In this document: positions 1 through 7,042 of the stretch, piece by piece | How the letters are laid out: each line of letters begins with the position of its first letter | How positions within the stretch are numbered: position 1 is the first letter of the stretch | Origin: Schlesneria sp. | GTDB taxonomy: Bacteria > Planctomycetota > Planctomycetia > Planctomycetales > Planctomycetaceae | Direction: 5' to 3' | DNA: 11,144 nt | Assembly (NCBI GenBank): GCA_025353525.1 | Contig: JANXOO010001086.1 | Location: 1-11,144 of the forward strand | Program-made: the position numbers and the translations under genes | Notes under the pieces: model-generated | The model's input: only the letters and a program-made list of their open reading frames with translations | Database searches by the model: none | What the model was told of the DNA's origin: nothing

Positions 1-38
1 CACGAGCAAAGCCGGCAATTCTTTACGGAACAACGGCA

Positions 39-1121
39 TTACCAATCGCCACCACCTCCAGAGTCGCCTCCGCCACCTCCGAAGTCACCCCCCCCGCCGC
101 CAAAGTCACCCCCGCCGCCTGAATCGCCGCCGCTGGACCAGTCACCTCCGCTCGATCCATCGTTGTCAGACCATTGTTCGCCAGCGGCCGGCGCGTCATC
201 GTTCAGCGTGTTGCTGCCTCCGTAGGGGTCATGAGTCGTTGGCATTGTATCGTGCGCGTGAGCGGATTGGCCCGAGAATGCGTTGTATAGCCAGTTCCCG
301 GCGACTGCTCCGAAAATACCGCCCGCAAGGTTGCTCATGAAACCGCCGCCGCCACCGCCGCCACCGCCGCCGTAACCAGGCTGGCCATAACCGCCACCTC
401 CACCACCGCCGTAGCCTCGACCACCACCAAACAATCGCGAAATCATCGAAATCACAAAAATGCCTGCTACGACCATTAACAGGATCCAAATTACTGGCGA
501 CCATCCCGCCTGCATCGGCTGTACCGGTGCCCGATGAGGTATCGCTGGAGGATTATTGACTTGCGATCGATTCGCAGGAATCGCAGGAGCGACACCGGTG
601 GTCGAATGCTTCTTCGAATGTTCAGCAGCGATTCTGGTGTACGTGACTTCCAGTTTCGAGATGGTATCTTTTAACGCTCCGTCATAGTTTTTGGCTTTCA
701 TCCCCTCAATTGTCGCATCCTTGACGTGATCGCGATCTGTCTTGCTGAAACCGAGCCCTTTCAGTTTCGGGCTGACCCACGTTTCGACGCGACCTGGCTC
801 CTTGCAAATCAAAACAAAAACACCTTCGGCTTTCGTCGCTTTCGCGCGTTCAGTGACCCATTCGTGAGTAAACTCGTCCCGCCCCTTCTTGTCCATTTTC
901 GACACTGCGTCGACTTTGTCCGCTGGAACCGTGGCGTACGTTTCAATCTGGATTTCGTGCCCCGTCTTCTTTTCAATGTCCTTGATCGATTCGTTGGCTT
1001 TTTTAATCGCGTCAGCACTGAAGAAGCTGCCCCCGTCCGTTACGTCAGCTGCCAGCGTTATGACCGGCATCCCCGCCAACAGGCCTACCGCCACAAACGC
1101 AGAAATTCCGGATCGAGCCAT
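39..1121 (-). CDS. TPM-domain membrane protein with glycine-rich tail
   Basis: Exported or membrane-anchored protein of the TPM (DUF477, YgcG-like) family, whose members act in envelope and photosystem-repair contexts; the exact role here is unknown. From the ATG at 1121 (360 aa) the protein starts MARSGISAFVAVGLLAG, a signal peptide probably cut near residue 24. The TPM domain spans about residues 32-165 (core words GVFVLICKEPGRVETW and the AKNYDGAL helix). A proline-rich linker (about 176-202) and a transmembrane helix (about 208-226, WILLMVVAGIFVISMI) follow. Then come a glycine-rich stretch (231-260), a second small hydrophobic segment (261-282), and a Gly/Asp/Ser/Trp tail ending GGGGDW, the usual TPM-protein ending. 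The start is uncertain. A GTG at 1355 overlaps the stop of the upstream gene and has AAGGA 9 nt before it, and an ATG at 1265 has GGAG 9 nt before it. I prefer 1121 because it places the signal peptide at the N-terminus. The gene lies downstream of the DUF1501 gene on the same strand. Confidence 0.82.
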   Translation of the reverse strand: MARSGISAFVAVGLLAGMPVITLAADVTDGGSFFSADAIKKANESIKDIEKKTGHEIQIETYATVPADKVDAVSKMDKKGRDEFTHEWVTERAKATKAEGVFVLICKEPGRVETWVSPKLKGLGFSKTDRDHVKDATIEGMKAKNYDGALKDTISKLEVTYTRIAAEHSKKHSTTGVAPAIPANRSQVNNPPAIPHRAPVQPMQAGWSPVIWILLMVVAGIFVISMISRLFGGGRGYGGGGGGGYGQPGYGGGGGGGGGGFMSNLAGGIFGAVAGNWLYNAFSGQSAHAHDTMPTTHDPYGGSNTLNDDAPAAGEQWSDNDGSSGGDWSSGGDSGGGGDFGGGGGDFGGGGGDSGGGGDW

Positions 1122-1351
1122 CGACTTTAATCTCGCTTGCCAGGATCCATTTTTGGCATGAGTGGTTGAGTCGATAACTGCCAGATCTGCAACATTGTCA
1201 TCCGACACGGTAAAATTTGGCGCAGTGTCACTTGACCCAACGGCATTAAATCGTTGTCCCAACATGGTTGCGGACTCCAGCAAAAAAGGTTTCTCGAGGA
1301 CGACGACTTGTCGCCCCTTCGCTCGTATAACGTTCACAAGGCCCAAACGGA

Positions 1352-2818
1352 TCACGCCAGCAAATCCTTAATCACATGTGCTGGCTCGACACCCGTCAAT
1401 TTCTGGTCCAGACCCTGGAATTTGTACGTAAATCGCTCATGATCAAAACCCAGCAAATGAAGTACCGTCGCGTGAAAATCACGGACGTGAACCGGATCCT
1501 TTACGATATTGTAACTGAAGTCGTCGGTCTCACCGTAGATTTTGCCACCTTTGGCTCCTCCGCCGGCCATCCACATGGTGAAACAGCGTGGATGATGATC
1601 GCGTCCGTAATTCTCTGCCGACAGACCTCCTTGCGAATAGATTGTACGTCCGAATTCGCCACCCCAAATGATCAGCGTTTCATCGAACAGACCCCGCTGC
1701 TTGAGGTCCTGAACCAGCCCGTAACAGGCCTGGTCGACATCGCGGCATTGGCTGGGGAGTCGACCGGCGACGTTGGCGTGAGTGTCCCAGTTATTGATAT
1801 AGACCTGAACGAACCTGACACCCCGTTCGACCAGTCGCCGTGCGAGCAACACCGTATTCGTAAACGAGCCCGGCTTCTTCGCTTCGTCGCCGTACAGCTT
1901 GAACGTTGATTCGGGTTCGCTTGCGAGGTCGGTCAGTTCCGGAACACTCGTTTGCATCCGGAACGCCAGTTCGTACTGTTCGATACGAGTCCTGGTTTCA
2001 GGATCGCCCAGTCGCTCAAACGTTTGCTCGTTCAGTCGTTTCAGGCCGTCCAGAGACTTGCGACGAATTTCGCCGGGGACACCTGGCGGATTATTGATGT
2101 AAAGAATCGGGTCTCCGGCACTGCGGAACGAGACTCCTGCGTGTTCGCCCGGCAGATAACCCGCCTGCCACAACCGGGCCGAAATCGCTTGCACCTGCTC
2201 GGTGTTGGTCGGCTTGGCAACCATCACGACAAACGTCGGCAGATCGTTGTTTAATGAGCCCAGTCCGTACGACGCCCAGGCCCCCAGGCACGGCCGCCCG
2301 GTAAGCTGGTTTCCCGTCTGCATATAGCTGATTGCCGGTTCGTGGTTGATCGCTTCGGTATTCATCGTGCGGATAAAGCACATATCGTCGACCATCTTTT
2401 TGGTCCAGGGCAACAGTTCTGTCACCCACATACCGGACTGGCCGACCTGTTCGAATTGAAATTTCGAAGGAGCGATCGGAAACCGGGCCTGGCCCGAAGT
2501 CATCGTCGTCAGTCGCTGGCCGTTTCGGATCGATTCTGGCAAATCCTTGTCGTACCAGTCCTTCATGACCGGTTTATAGTCGTAAAGATCCATCTGCGGT
2601 GGGCCGCCGACCATGTGCAAATAAATCACATGTTTGGCCTTTGGGGCGTGATGCGTCATCAACGCCTGAAGGTCAGGTTGCGTCTCTGCAGCACCCAACG
2701 GCTTTGCAGCGGCTTGACCCATCAGGGAAGACAGCGCCGCCCAGCCGACGGCATTGGACCCCTGTTGAAAGAAGTGCCGCCGTGTCATGTTTCGAGCGTA
2801 TTCCCTGAACAAATCCAT
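1352..2818 (-). CDS. DUF1501 family protein (sulfatase-like, Tat-exported)
   Basis: Member of the DUF1501 family of the alkaline phosphatase/sulfatase superfamily, abundant in planctomycetes; enzymatic activity has not been established for most members. The 488-aa product begins MDLFREYARNMTRRHFF, with a twin-arginine motif (RRHFF, residues 13-17) and a short hydrophobic stretch ending in alanines near residue 38. This fits Tat export of a folded protein. The family signature words are visible: HVIYLHMVGGPPQMDLYDYKP (about 63-83), NHEPAISYMQTGNQLTGRP (158-176), NNWDTHANV (342-350), GGEFGRT (386-392) and GRDHHP (405-410). The histidines and aspartates of the last motifs are the likely metal-site residues. 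The start at 2818 is favoured by a GAGGA Shine-Dalgarno 8 nt upstream; in-frame codons further out to 3019 look non-coding. The usual DUF1549/DUF1553 cytochrome-domain partner gene is not next to it: the upstream neighbour is the divergent pheT. Confidence 0.93.
   Translation of the reverse strand: MDLFREYARNMTRRHFFQQGSNAVGWAALSSLMGQAAAKPLGAAETQPDLQALMTHHAPKAKHVIYLHMVGGPPQMDLYDYKPVMKDWYDKDLPESIRNGQRLTTMTSGQARFPIAPSKFQFEQVGQSGMWVTELLPWTKKMVDDMCFIRTMNTEAINHEPAISYMQTGNQLTGRPCLGAWASYGLGSLNNDLPTFVVMVAKPTNTEQVQAISARLWQAGYLPGEHAGVSFRSAGDPILYINNPPGVPGEIRRKSLDGLKRLNEQTFERLGDPETRTRIEQYELAFRMQTSVPELTDLASEPESTFKLYGDEAKKPGSFTNTVLLARRLVERGVRFVQVYINNWDTHANVAGRLPSQCRDVDQACYGLVQDLKQRGLFDETLIIWGGEFGRTIYSQGGLSAENYGRDHHPRCFTMWMAGGGAKGGKIYGETDDFSYNIVKDPVHVRDFHATVLHLLGFDHERFTYKFQGLDQKLTGVEPAHVIKDLLA
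1365..1369 (-). promoter_or_regulatory. Possible ribosome binding site for a coupled GTG start
   Basis: The minus strand reads AAGGA nine bases before a GTG at 1355, which overlaps the TGA of the DUF1501 gene as GTGA. If used, the TPM protein would gain 78 N-terminal residues ahead of its signal sequence. I consider this start less likely than the one at 1121, but the arrangement is typical of translational coupling. Confidence 0.3.
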
Positions 2819-2826
2819 CGCGTTTT

Positions 2827-2831
2827 TCCTC
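2827..2831 (-). promoter_or_regulatory. Ribosome binding site of the DUF1501 gene
   Basis: The minus strand reads GAGGA eight bases before the ATG at 2818. It settles the start of the DUF1501 gene there, not at any of the upstream in-frame codons, and places the twin-arginine motif at residues 13-14. Confidence 0.7.
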
Positions 2832-3222
2832 GCCGTATCTTGAATTCTGCCGAACACAAAAGCCGTGTTCGCACCGCATGTTGTGACGATGCCTGAGCTT
2901 CTGCGCCGCTGGCAGAAAGCTCTGTCCGGCAGACTGGCATCGATGCCTCGCCGACTTCCTCGAGCGGAATCGAACCTCAAACCGGAATCGAACTCGCATT
3001 TCAATTCCAGTGCCAACACCAGTTCTGATCGTACTGCGATTTCTATTCTATCGAGAGACAGTGATTGTCGAAATCCACCCCGGTATACTTGTCGTCCTTT
3101 CGTGAGTGAGTCGGGTCGACTAGATTACAGGCTCCGTGTACTGATTCAGTGTGTTTTCGATATCGGGCAATCCTCGTGAATGCCGCTCCAGGAGAACATC
3201 TGATTGTCGCGAATGATCAATG

Positions 3223-3248
3223 CCGTCGGTCGGTACCACAACCGACGG
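3223..3248 (+). promoter_or_regulatory. Hairpin in the pheT leader
   Basis: Perfect 8-bp inverted repeat CCGTCGGT (3223-3230) and ACCGACGG (3241-3248) with a 10-nt loop, ending 32 nt before the pheT start codon. No T-run follows, so it is not an ordinary intrinsic terminator. It could be an operator or an RNA leader structure affecting pheT expression; the function is inferred only. Confidence 0.4.
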
Positions 3249-3280
3249 TACAAATGTGTTGAAAACATCGGTGAAATAAA

Positions 3281-5305
3281 ATGCTCGTCAGTTGGAATTG
3301 GCTGAAACAATATGTTGACCTCGATGTTCCGGTCGCCGAACTGTCCGAACGTCTGACAATGTCGGGGCTGAATCTGGAAGAATTTCATGCCACGGGTGCC
3401 GATTTTTGCATCGACCTTGAAGTCACCAGCAACCGCCCTGACTGCCTGGGACACCTGGGTGTCGCGCGGGAAGCGGCCATTCTCTACGGAAAACCGCTGA
3501 AAATTCCGGCGGCCACTCCCCGAACCGTTTCCGCGAAAACCGCAACAGTGACTTCGGTCGCGATCGAGTCCCCGGAACTTTGCTCGCAGTACTCGGCTCG
3601 TGTCATTCGCGGCGTCAAAGTCGGACCGAGTCCGCCATGGATGGTTGACCGGTTGGCGACGATCGGCATTACGTCGATCAACAATATCGTTGATATCACG
3701 AACTACGTGTTGATGGAGTGCGGGCAGCCGCTGCATGCCTTCGATTTCAACAAACTGAACGGACGAAAGATCGTCATACGACGGGCAAGGCCCAATGAAA
3801 AACTTCAGGCGATTGATCACAAAGAGTATTTGTTAACGGGTGAAATGTGCGTGATTGCCGACGCTGACCGCGCGGTTGCGATCGCCGGGATTATGGGTGG
3901 GGCCGACACAGAAATCGGCTCGACAACCAAAGATGTTCTGATCGAAGCGGCACTCTTTTCACCATTGGCCATCCGGAATGCGGCTCGAAAGCTGAAACTG
4001 CGAAGCGACTCGTCGTACCGATTCGAGCGAGCCCTGGACCCGCATGGCCCCGACTGGGCCAGCCGCCGATGCTGCGAATTGATTCTGGAACTGGCCGGAG
4101 GCGAATTGCTCGACGAGCCGGTTTTTGCAGGAATTCGACCGACCAGCGAGCGAGCGAGCGTCGTCCTTCGCTTCGGACAATTGAAGCGAATTCTGGGAAT
4201 CGACATTCCGACGACAGAGGCGATTCGAATCCTTGAATCGCTTGGCCTGACGATTGTCAGTCGCGACGCAGACGTTCAAGCGACGTTCGAAATCCCGTCC
4301 AACCGGCGGGATCTGAGTCGTGAAATTGATCTGATCGAAGAAGTCGTCCGGATCCACGGCTACGACAAGATTCCTGCCGATGCGTCGGTACCGCTTTGTG
4401 CCAGCAAGAAGCGGTTTCAGGATCGCGTCACCGATCGGGTGCGCGAAACACTGACGGCGGCAGGATTCTACGAAGCAATGACCGTGTCGCTGGTAAGTGA
4501 AAATGAACAGAAATTGTTCTCGCCACGACCAGCATCCCCTGTTCTATGCATCGAGCATTCAGACTTTCCGGAATTCAGCCGGTTGCGTCAGAGCCTGATC
4601 CCGAGTTTGCTGGTCTCGCGACGTGAGAACGAGCGATATGGTCAGTTCGACGCGCAGCTTTTTGAGATTGCGCGGGTGTATGTGTCGACCGACAAATCGA
4701 TCCCGGAACATCAGGCCGAACCGCGTATGGTCAGCATGGTCAGCGGTCGCTCGTTTCATGAGTTAAAAGGAATCGTCGAGCAATTGGCGGTTCGTGTTAA
4801 TCCCCTGGCAAGCCTGAGCGTCAATGAATCCGCCAACCCCCATTTCGTGGCTGGACGCGGTGCCGAAGTCTTGTTGAATGGCATCTTTTGGGGATGGCTC
4901 GGGGAACTGGATCGTTCGGTCACCGATCGAATCGGGTTGCGCGACGCCGTTTCCATTGCGGAGCTTGATCTGAGTCTCCTGGAAGCTCAGGCCGATCTGG
5001 TTCCGAAATTCCGCGACCTTCCTTCGCATCAGGCGTCGACGCGCGATTTGAATTTCGTCCTTGACGAAAGAGTTTGCTGGTCGACGGTCGAAGAAACCGT
5101 CCGAAAGGCGGGAGGCCCGCTGTTGCAGACGGTCTCGTTCGGCGGTCAGTACCGGGGCAAGCAGATTCCGGACGGCAAAAAATCATACCTCGTCACATTG
5201 GGATATCGTGCGGATCGCACGCTGACGAGCGAGGAAGTCGAATCAGCTCAAAAAGCAGTGATCGAGGCGTGTTTGAAGGAATTGTCCGCAACGCTTCGTG
5301 CGTGA
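3281..5305 (+). CDS. pheT: Phenylalanyl-tRNA synthetase beta subunit, short form
   Basis: Beta subunit of the alpha2-beta2 phenylalanyl-tRNA synthetase, which charges tRNA-Phe with phenylalanine in the cytoplasm; it recognises the tRNA and carries the B3/4 editing domain. The 674-aa product opens MLVSWNWLKQYVDLDVP, the typical PheT N-terminus, then passes straight from MSGLNLEEF (27-35) to LEVTSNRPDCLGHLGVARE (46-64). The roughly 110-residue EMAPII-like tRNA-binding OB domain that E. coli PheT (about 795 aa) has at this point is absent. The B3/4 domain lies at about 95-280 (NIVDITNYVLMECGQPLHAFD), the B5 domain at about 285-362 (ending EEVVRIHGYDKIP), the catalytic-like core at about 375-570, and the ferredoxin-fold anticodon-binding domain at about 578-673 (SHQASTRDLNFVLDE, then GKKSYLVTLGYRADRTLTSEEV). 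ATG start; only a weak ribosome site is visible. pheS is not adjacent in this window. Confidence 0.97.
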   Translation: MLVSWNWLKQYVDLDVPVAELSERLTMSGLNLEEFHATGADFCIDLEVTSNRPDCLGHLGVAREAAILYGKPLKIPAATPRTVSAKTATVTSVAIESPELCSQYSARVIRGVKVGPSPPWMVDRLATIGITSINNIVDITNYVLMECGQPLHAFDFNKLNGRKIVIRRARPNEKLQAIDHKEYLLTGEMCVIADADRAVAIAGIMGGADTEIGSTTKDVLIEAALFSPLAIRNAARKLKLRSDSSYRFERALDPHGPDWASRRCCELILELAGGELLDEPVFAGIRPTSERASVVLRFGQLKRILGIDIPTTEAIRILESLGLTIVSRDADVQATFEIPSNRRDLSREIDLIEEVVRIHGYDKIPADASVPLCASKKRFQDRVTDRVRETLTAAGFYEAMTVSLVSENEQKLFSPRPASPVLCIEHSDFPEFSRLRQSLIPSLLVSRRENERYGQFDAQLFEIARVYVSTDKSIPEHQAEPRMVSMVSGRSFHELKGIVEQLAVRVNPLASLSVNESANPHFVAGRGAEVLLNGIFWGWLGELDRSVTDRIGLRDAVSIAELDLSLLEAQADLVPKFRDLPSHQASTRDLNFVLDERVCWSTVEETVRKAGGPLLQTVSFGGQYRGKQIPDGKKSYLVTLGYRADRTLTSEEVESAQKAVIEACLKELSATLRA

Positions 5306-5308
5306 CGG

Positions 5309-5331
5309 AATGCAGTGAAGCATTTTTAGTT
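5309..5331 (+). terminator. Weak intrinsic terminator after pheT
   Basis: Four bases after the pheT stop, AATGC (5309-5313) and GCATT (5320-5324) form a 5-bp stem with a 6-nt loop. The right arm runs into five Ts, then AGTTTG. G-T pairs can extend the stem by two. The T-tract and position favour termination, but the stem is short. Confidence 0.4.
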
Positions 5332-5355
5332 TGAAAAACAAAGCAGAACGAGAAT

Positions 5356-5460
5356 CCTGGCGAGCCGAGCGGCGTTGCCCGCCGGGGCTTTTGGGATATT
5401 TGGGGGCTCGGTGACCCAGGGCGGCGCAACGCGGGAAGACCCGCTTCGCTTTGCCGCGAG
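5356..5460. repeat. GC-rich composite inverted repeat (REP-like)
   Basis: Several nested inverted repeats are packed here. CCTGG-CGAGCC (5356-5366) pairs with GGCTCG-gtgac-CCAGG (5405-5420). Inside the loop CGGCG (5370-5374) pairs with CGCCG (5380-5384). CGGCGTTGCCCGCC (5370-5383) is also nearly complementary to GGCGGCGCAACGC (5420-5432), so alternative folds compete. A short hairpin GCGGG-aaga-CCCGC (5431-5444) follows. The words AGCCGAGCGGCG and CCGCCGGGG resemble dispersed planctomycete intergenic repeats as I remember them; that link is inference. Confidence 0.5.
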
Positions 5461-5737
5461 GCTTATTTGTTGTTGCCTTTCAAGCTGTCAACAGACTGAC
5501 TCGTCGTCGACTTTCATCCGGGATCTCGTTCGGCGGCTGCCGTACTGATCGAAGCTGTTGCCATTCTGCGTAAAACTTCCATCAATGCCGTTCGTCGTAT
5601 TACGTTTTACGTTCGAACTCTGTAACTCTCAGGCGGCTTTGTGGAACAATTCTACCGCGACCGTTATCATCCGCGAAGGCCCGGTCAGTGCGAACGATCC
5701 GGCATGATCGACTGTGGCGGTATCCTCTGGAAAAACA

Positions 5738-6925
5738 ATGAAGATTCACGAATATCAAGCCAAACAATTACTCGCCGCAGCGGGAGTAAAAACGCCTCGG
5801 GGTATCGTCGCTCATACGGCTGATGAAGCGGCGGCCGCCTGCACGCAACTCGGCTCGGACGTTGCCGTCGTCAAATCGCAGATTCATGCGGGGGGACGAG
5901 GCAAAGGGACGTTCAAACAACATCCCGATCAACGCGGTGTTGTTCTCGTCAAATCGGCACAGGCGGCTAAAGACAACGCGGCCAGAATGCTCGGCAGCAC
6001 TTTGGTCACGATTCAGACTGGTCCCGAAGGCAAAGTCGTCAGCACCCTGTTAATCGAAGAAGGGCTGAAGATTGTCCGCGAGCTTTATCTCGGTGTGGTC
6101 GTTGATCGCGAATCGGGCGGCCCGATTCTGATCGCGTCGACCGAAGGGGGAATGGATATTGAAGTCGTGGCGCACAAAACGCCCGAGAAGATCCTTCAGG
6201 AACCCTTTGATGTGGAGGCAGGTCTGCGCGGTTTTCAGGCGCGAAACGTCGCCTATCGCCTCGGGTTGGAAGGGGCCTCGGTGCGAGCCGCCGAAAAACT
6301 TTTTAGTCAGCTCTGTCAGTTTTTCGTCGACCGCGATTGCAGCATGGTTGAAATCAACCCGCTTGTCGTCACTGCCGATGGCGATCTGATTGTGGGTGAT
6401 GCGAAAGTGACGTTTGACGATAACGCCATGTTTCGGCATCAGGATCTGCTTCCGCTGCGCGACCTCACCGAAGAAGAACCGATGGAAGTCCAGGCACAGG
6501 CATCGGGACTCAGTTATGTCAAGCTCGACGGAAACCTGGGTTGCCTCGTCAACGGAGCCGGACTGGCGATGAGTACGATGGATATCATCAAGTACCACGG
6601 GGGCGCGCCGGCGAATTTCCTGGACGTTGGCGGGGGTGCTAACGTTGAACAGGTGACCGAAGCATTCCGGATTATTCTCGCCGACCCGAATGTCAAAGGA
6701 ATTCTCGTCAACATTTTCGGCGGGATCATGAAATGCGATACGATCGTCACGGCGCTTCTGACCGCTTATGACACGATCGGAATCAAGGTTCCGCTGGTCG
6801 TCCGACTGGAAGGAACAAATGTCGAACTGGCTCGCAAGATGCTCGCCGAAAGCGGCAAACCGATCACTGTCGGAACCGATCTGACGGACGCGGCAAAGAA
6901 GGCCGTGAAATCGCTCGGAGCATAA
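5738..6925 (+). CDS. sucC: Succinyl-CoA synthetase (ADP-forming) beta subunit
   Basis: Beta subunit of succinate-CoA ligase, which interconverts succinyl-CoA and succinate with substrate-level formation of ATP or GTP in the TCA cycle; it works as a complex with the SucD product. The 395-aa product (E. coli 388) begins [12 protein letters not shown], the standard SucC start. The ATP-grasp domain covers about residues 1-235, with the nucleotide loop [10 protein letters not shown] (50-59), [10 protein letters not shown] (115-124), and the Mg-binding EINPLVV (205-211) and [11 protein letters not shown] (220-230). The C-terminal CoA-ligase domain follows, with [13 protein letters not shown] (270-282), [14 protein letters not shown] (288-301) and [10 protein letters not shown] (325-334). 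A GTG at 5714 would add eight residues, but the conserved N-terminus and a GGA 7 nt upstream support 5738. sucD follows after a 117-nt spacer, so the two are probably co-transcribed. Nucleotide preference cannot be read with certainty from the sequence. Confidence 0.97.
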   Translation: MKIHEYQAKQLLAAAGVKTPRGIVAHTADEAAAACTQLGSDVAVVKSQIHAGGRGKGTFKQHPDQRGVVLVKSAQAAKDNAARMLGSTLVTIQTGPEGKVVSTLLIEEGLKIVRELYLGVVVDRESGGPILIASTEGGMDIEVVAHKTPEKILQEPFDVEAGLRGFQARNVAYRLGLEGASVRAAEKLFSQLCQFFVDRDCSMVEINPLVVTADGDLIVGDAKVTFDDNAMFRHQDLLPLRDLTEEEPMEVQAQASGLSYVKLDGNLGCLVNGAGLAMSTMDIIKYHGGAPANFLDVGGGANVEQVTEAFRIILADPNVKGILVNIFGGIMKCDTIVTALLTAYDTIGIKVPLVVRLEGTNVELARKMLAESGKPITVGTDLTDAAKKAVKSLGA

Positions 6926-6941
6926 CGTTGAAGAACGCTGT

Positions 6942-6972
6942 GTGAGCGATCGACTGAAGTCAGTCGCCTCAC
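6942..6972 (+). promoter_or_regulatory. Hairpin in the sucC-sucD spacer
   Basis: CGACTGA (6951-6957) and TCAGTCG (6960-6966) are perfectly complementary with only two bases between, so the innermost pair must open. GTGAG (6942-6946) and CTCAC (6968-6972) extend the stem past an internal loop. No T-run follows, so it is not a standard terminator. It could serve as a processing or stability site setting the SucC:SucD ratio; this is speculative. Confidence 0.35.
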
Positions 6973-7042
6973 GTCGCAGCACGAAAATGGGTCGTCACAC
7001 TTTTACCGCGTTGCAATGACTTAAAGGCCGGCATCACAAACC

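Larger units (their letters stand above)
2819..3280. other. Divergent intergenic region, DUF1501 gene / pheT
   Basis: This 462-bp spacer must hold the 5' ends of two divergent transcripts. I see a perfect 7-bp hairpin (arms 2851-2857 and 2865-2871, CGAACAC/GTGTTCG) in the leader of the DUF1501 gene. There is also a 12-bp palindrome GGCATCGATGCC (2936-2947), a direct repeat of CGGAATCGAAC around 2968-2994, a TATACT hexamer (3084-3089) without a convincing -35 partner, and a hairpin ahead of pheT (listed separately). No convincing gene: the open frame that extends the DUF1501 ORF to 3019 lacks family similarity. Confidence 0.6.
5306..5737. other. Intergenic region pheT / sucC
   Basis: This 432-bp spacer holds the weak pheT terminator, then a GC-rich repeat at 5356-5460 (listed separately). 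It also holds an 8-bp inverted repeat CGTAAAAC/GTTTTACG (5569-5576 and 5604-5611, 27-nt gap) that could be an operator or a hairpin. About 70 bp before sucC is a poor promoter candidate, TGGAAC (5642-5647), 17 nt, then TATCAT (5665-5670). No credible gene or RNA gene is seen. Confidence 0.55.

Noticed and set aside
1376..1909. 177-codon plus-strand frame opposite the DUF1501 gene
   Set aside because: Shadow of the DUF1501 coding strand, which carries the recognisable motifs.
2819..3019. N-terminal extension of the DUF1501 gene to an in-frame codon at 3019
   Set aside because: It would bury the twin-arginine signal 80 residues inside the protein, and the start at 2818 has a clear GAGGA ribosome site.
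3084..3089. TATACT as a -10 box for pheT
   Set aside because: No acceptable -35 hexamer lies 16-18 nt upstream, and it is nearly 200 bp from the start codon.
3146..3820. 224-codon minus-strand open frame opposite the 5' part of pheT
   Set aside because: It overlaps the highly conserved pheT N-terminus and has no protein family features.
6050..6982. 310-codon minus-strand open frame opposite sucC
   Set aside because: It is a shadow of sucC: the plus-strand frame gives a complete, well-matched SucC, while the minus frame is rich in Arg, His, Phe and Ser without any domain.
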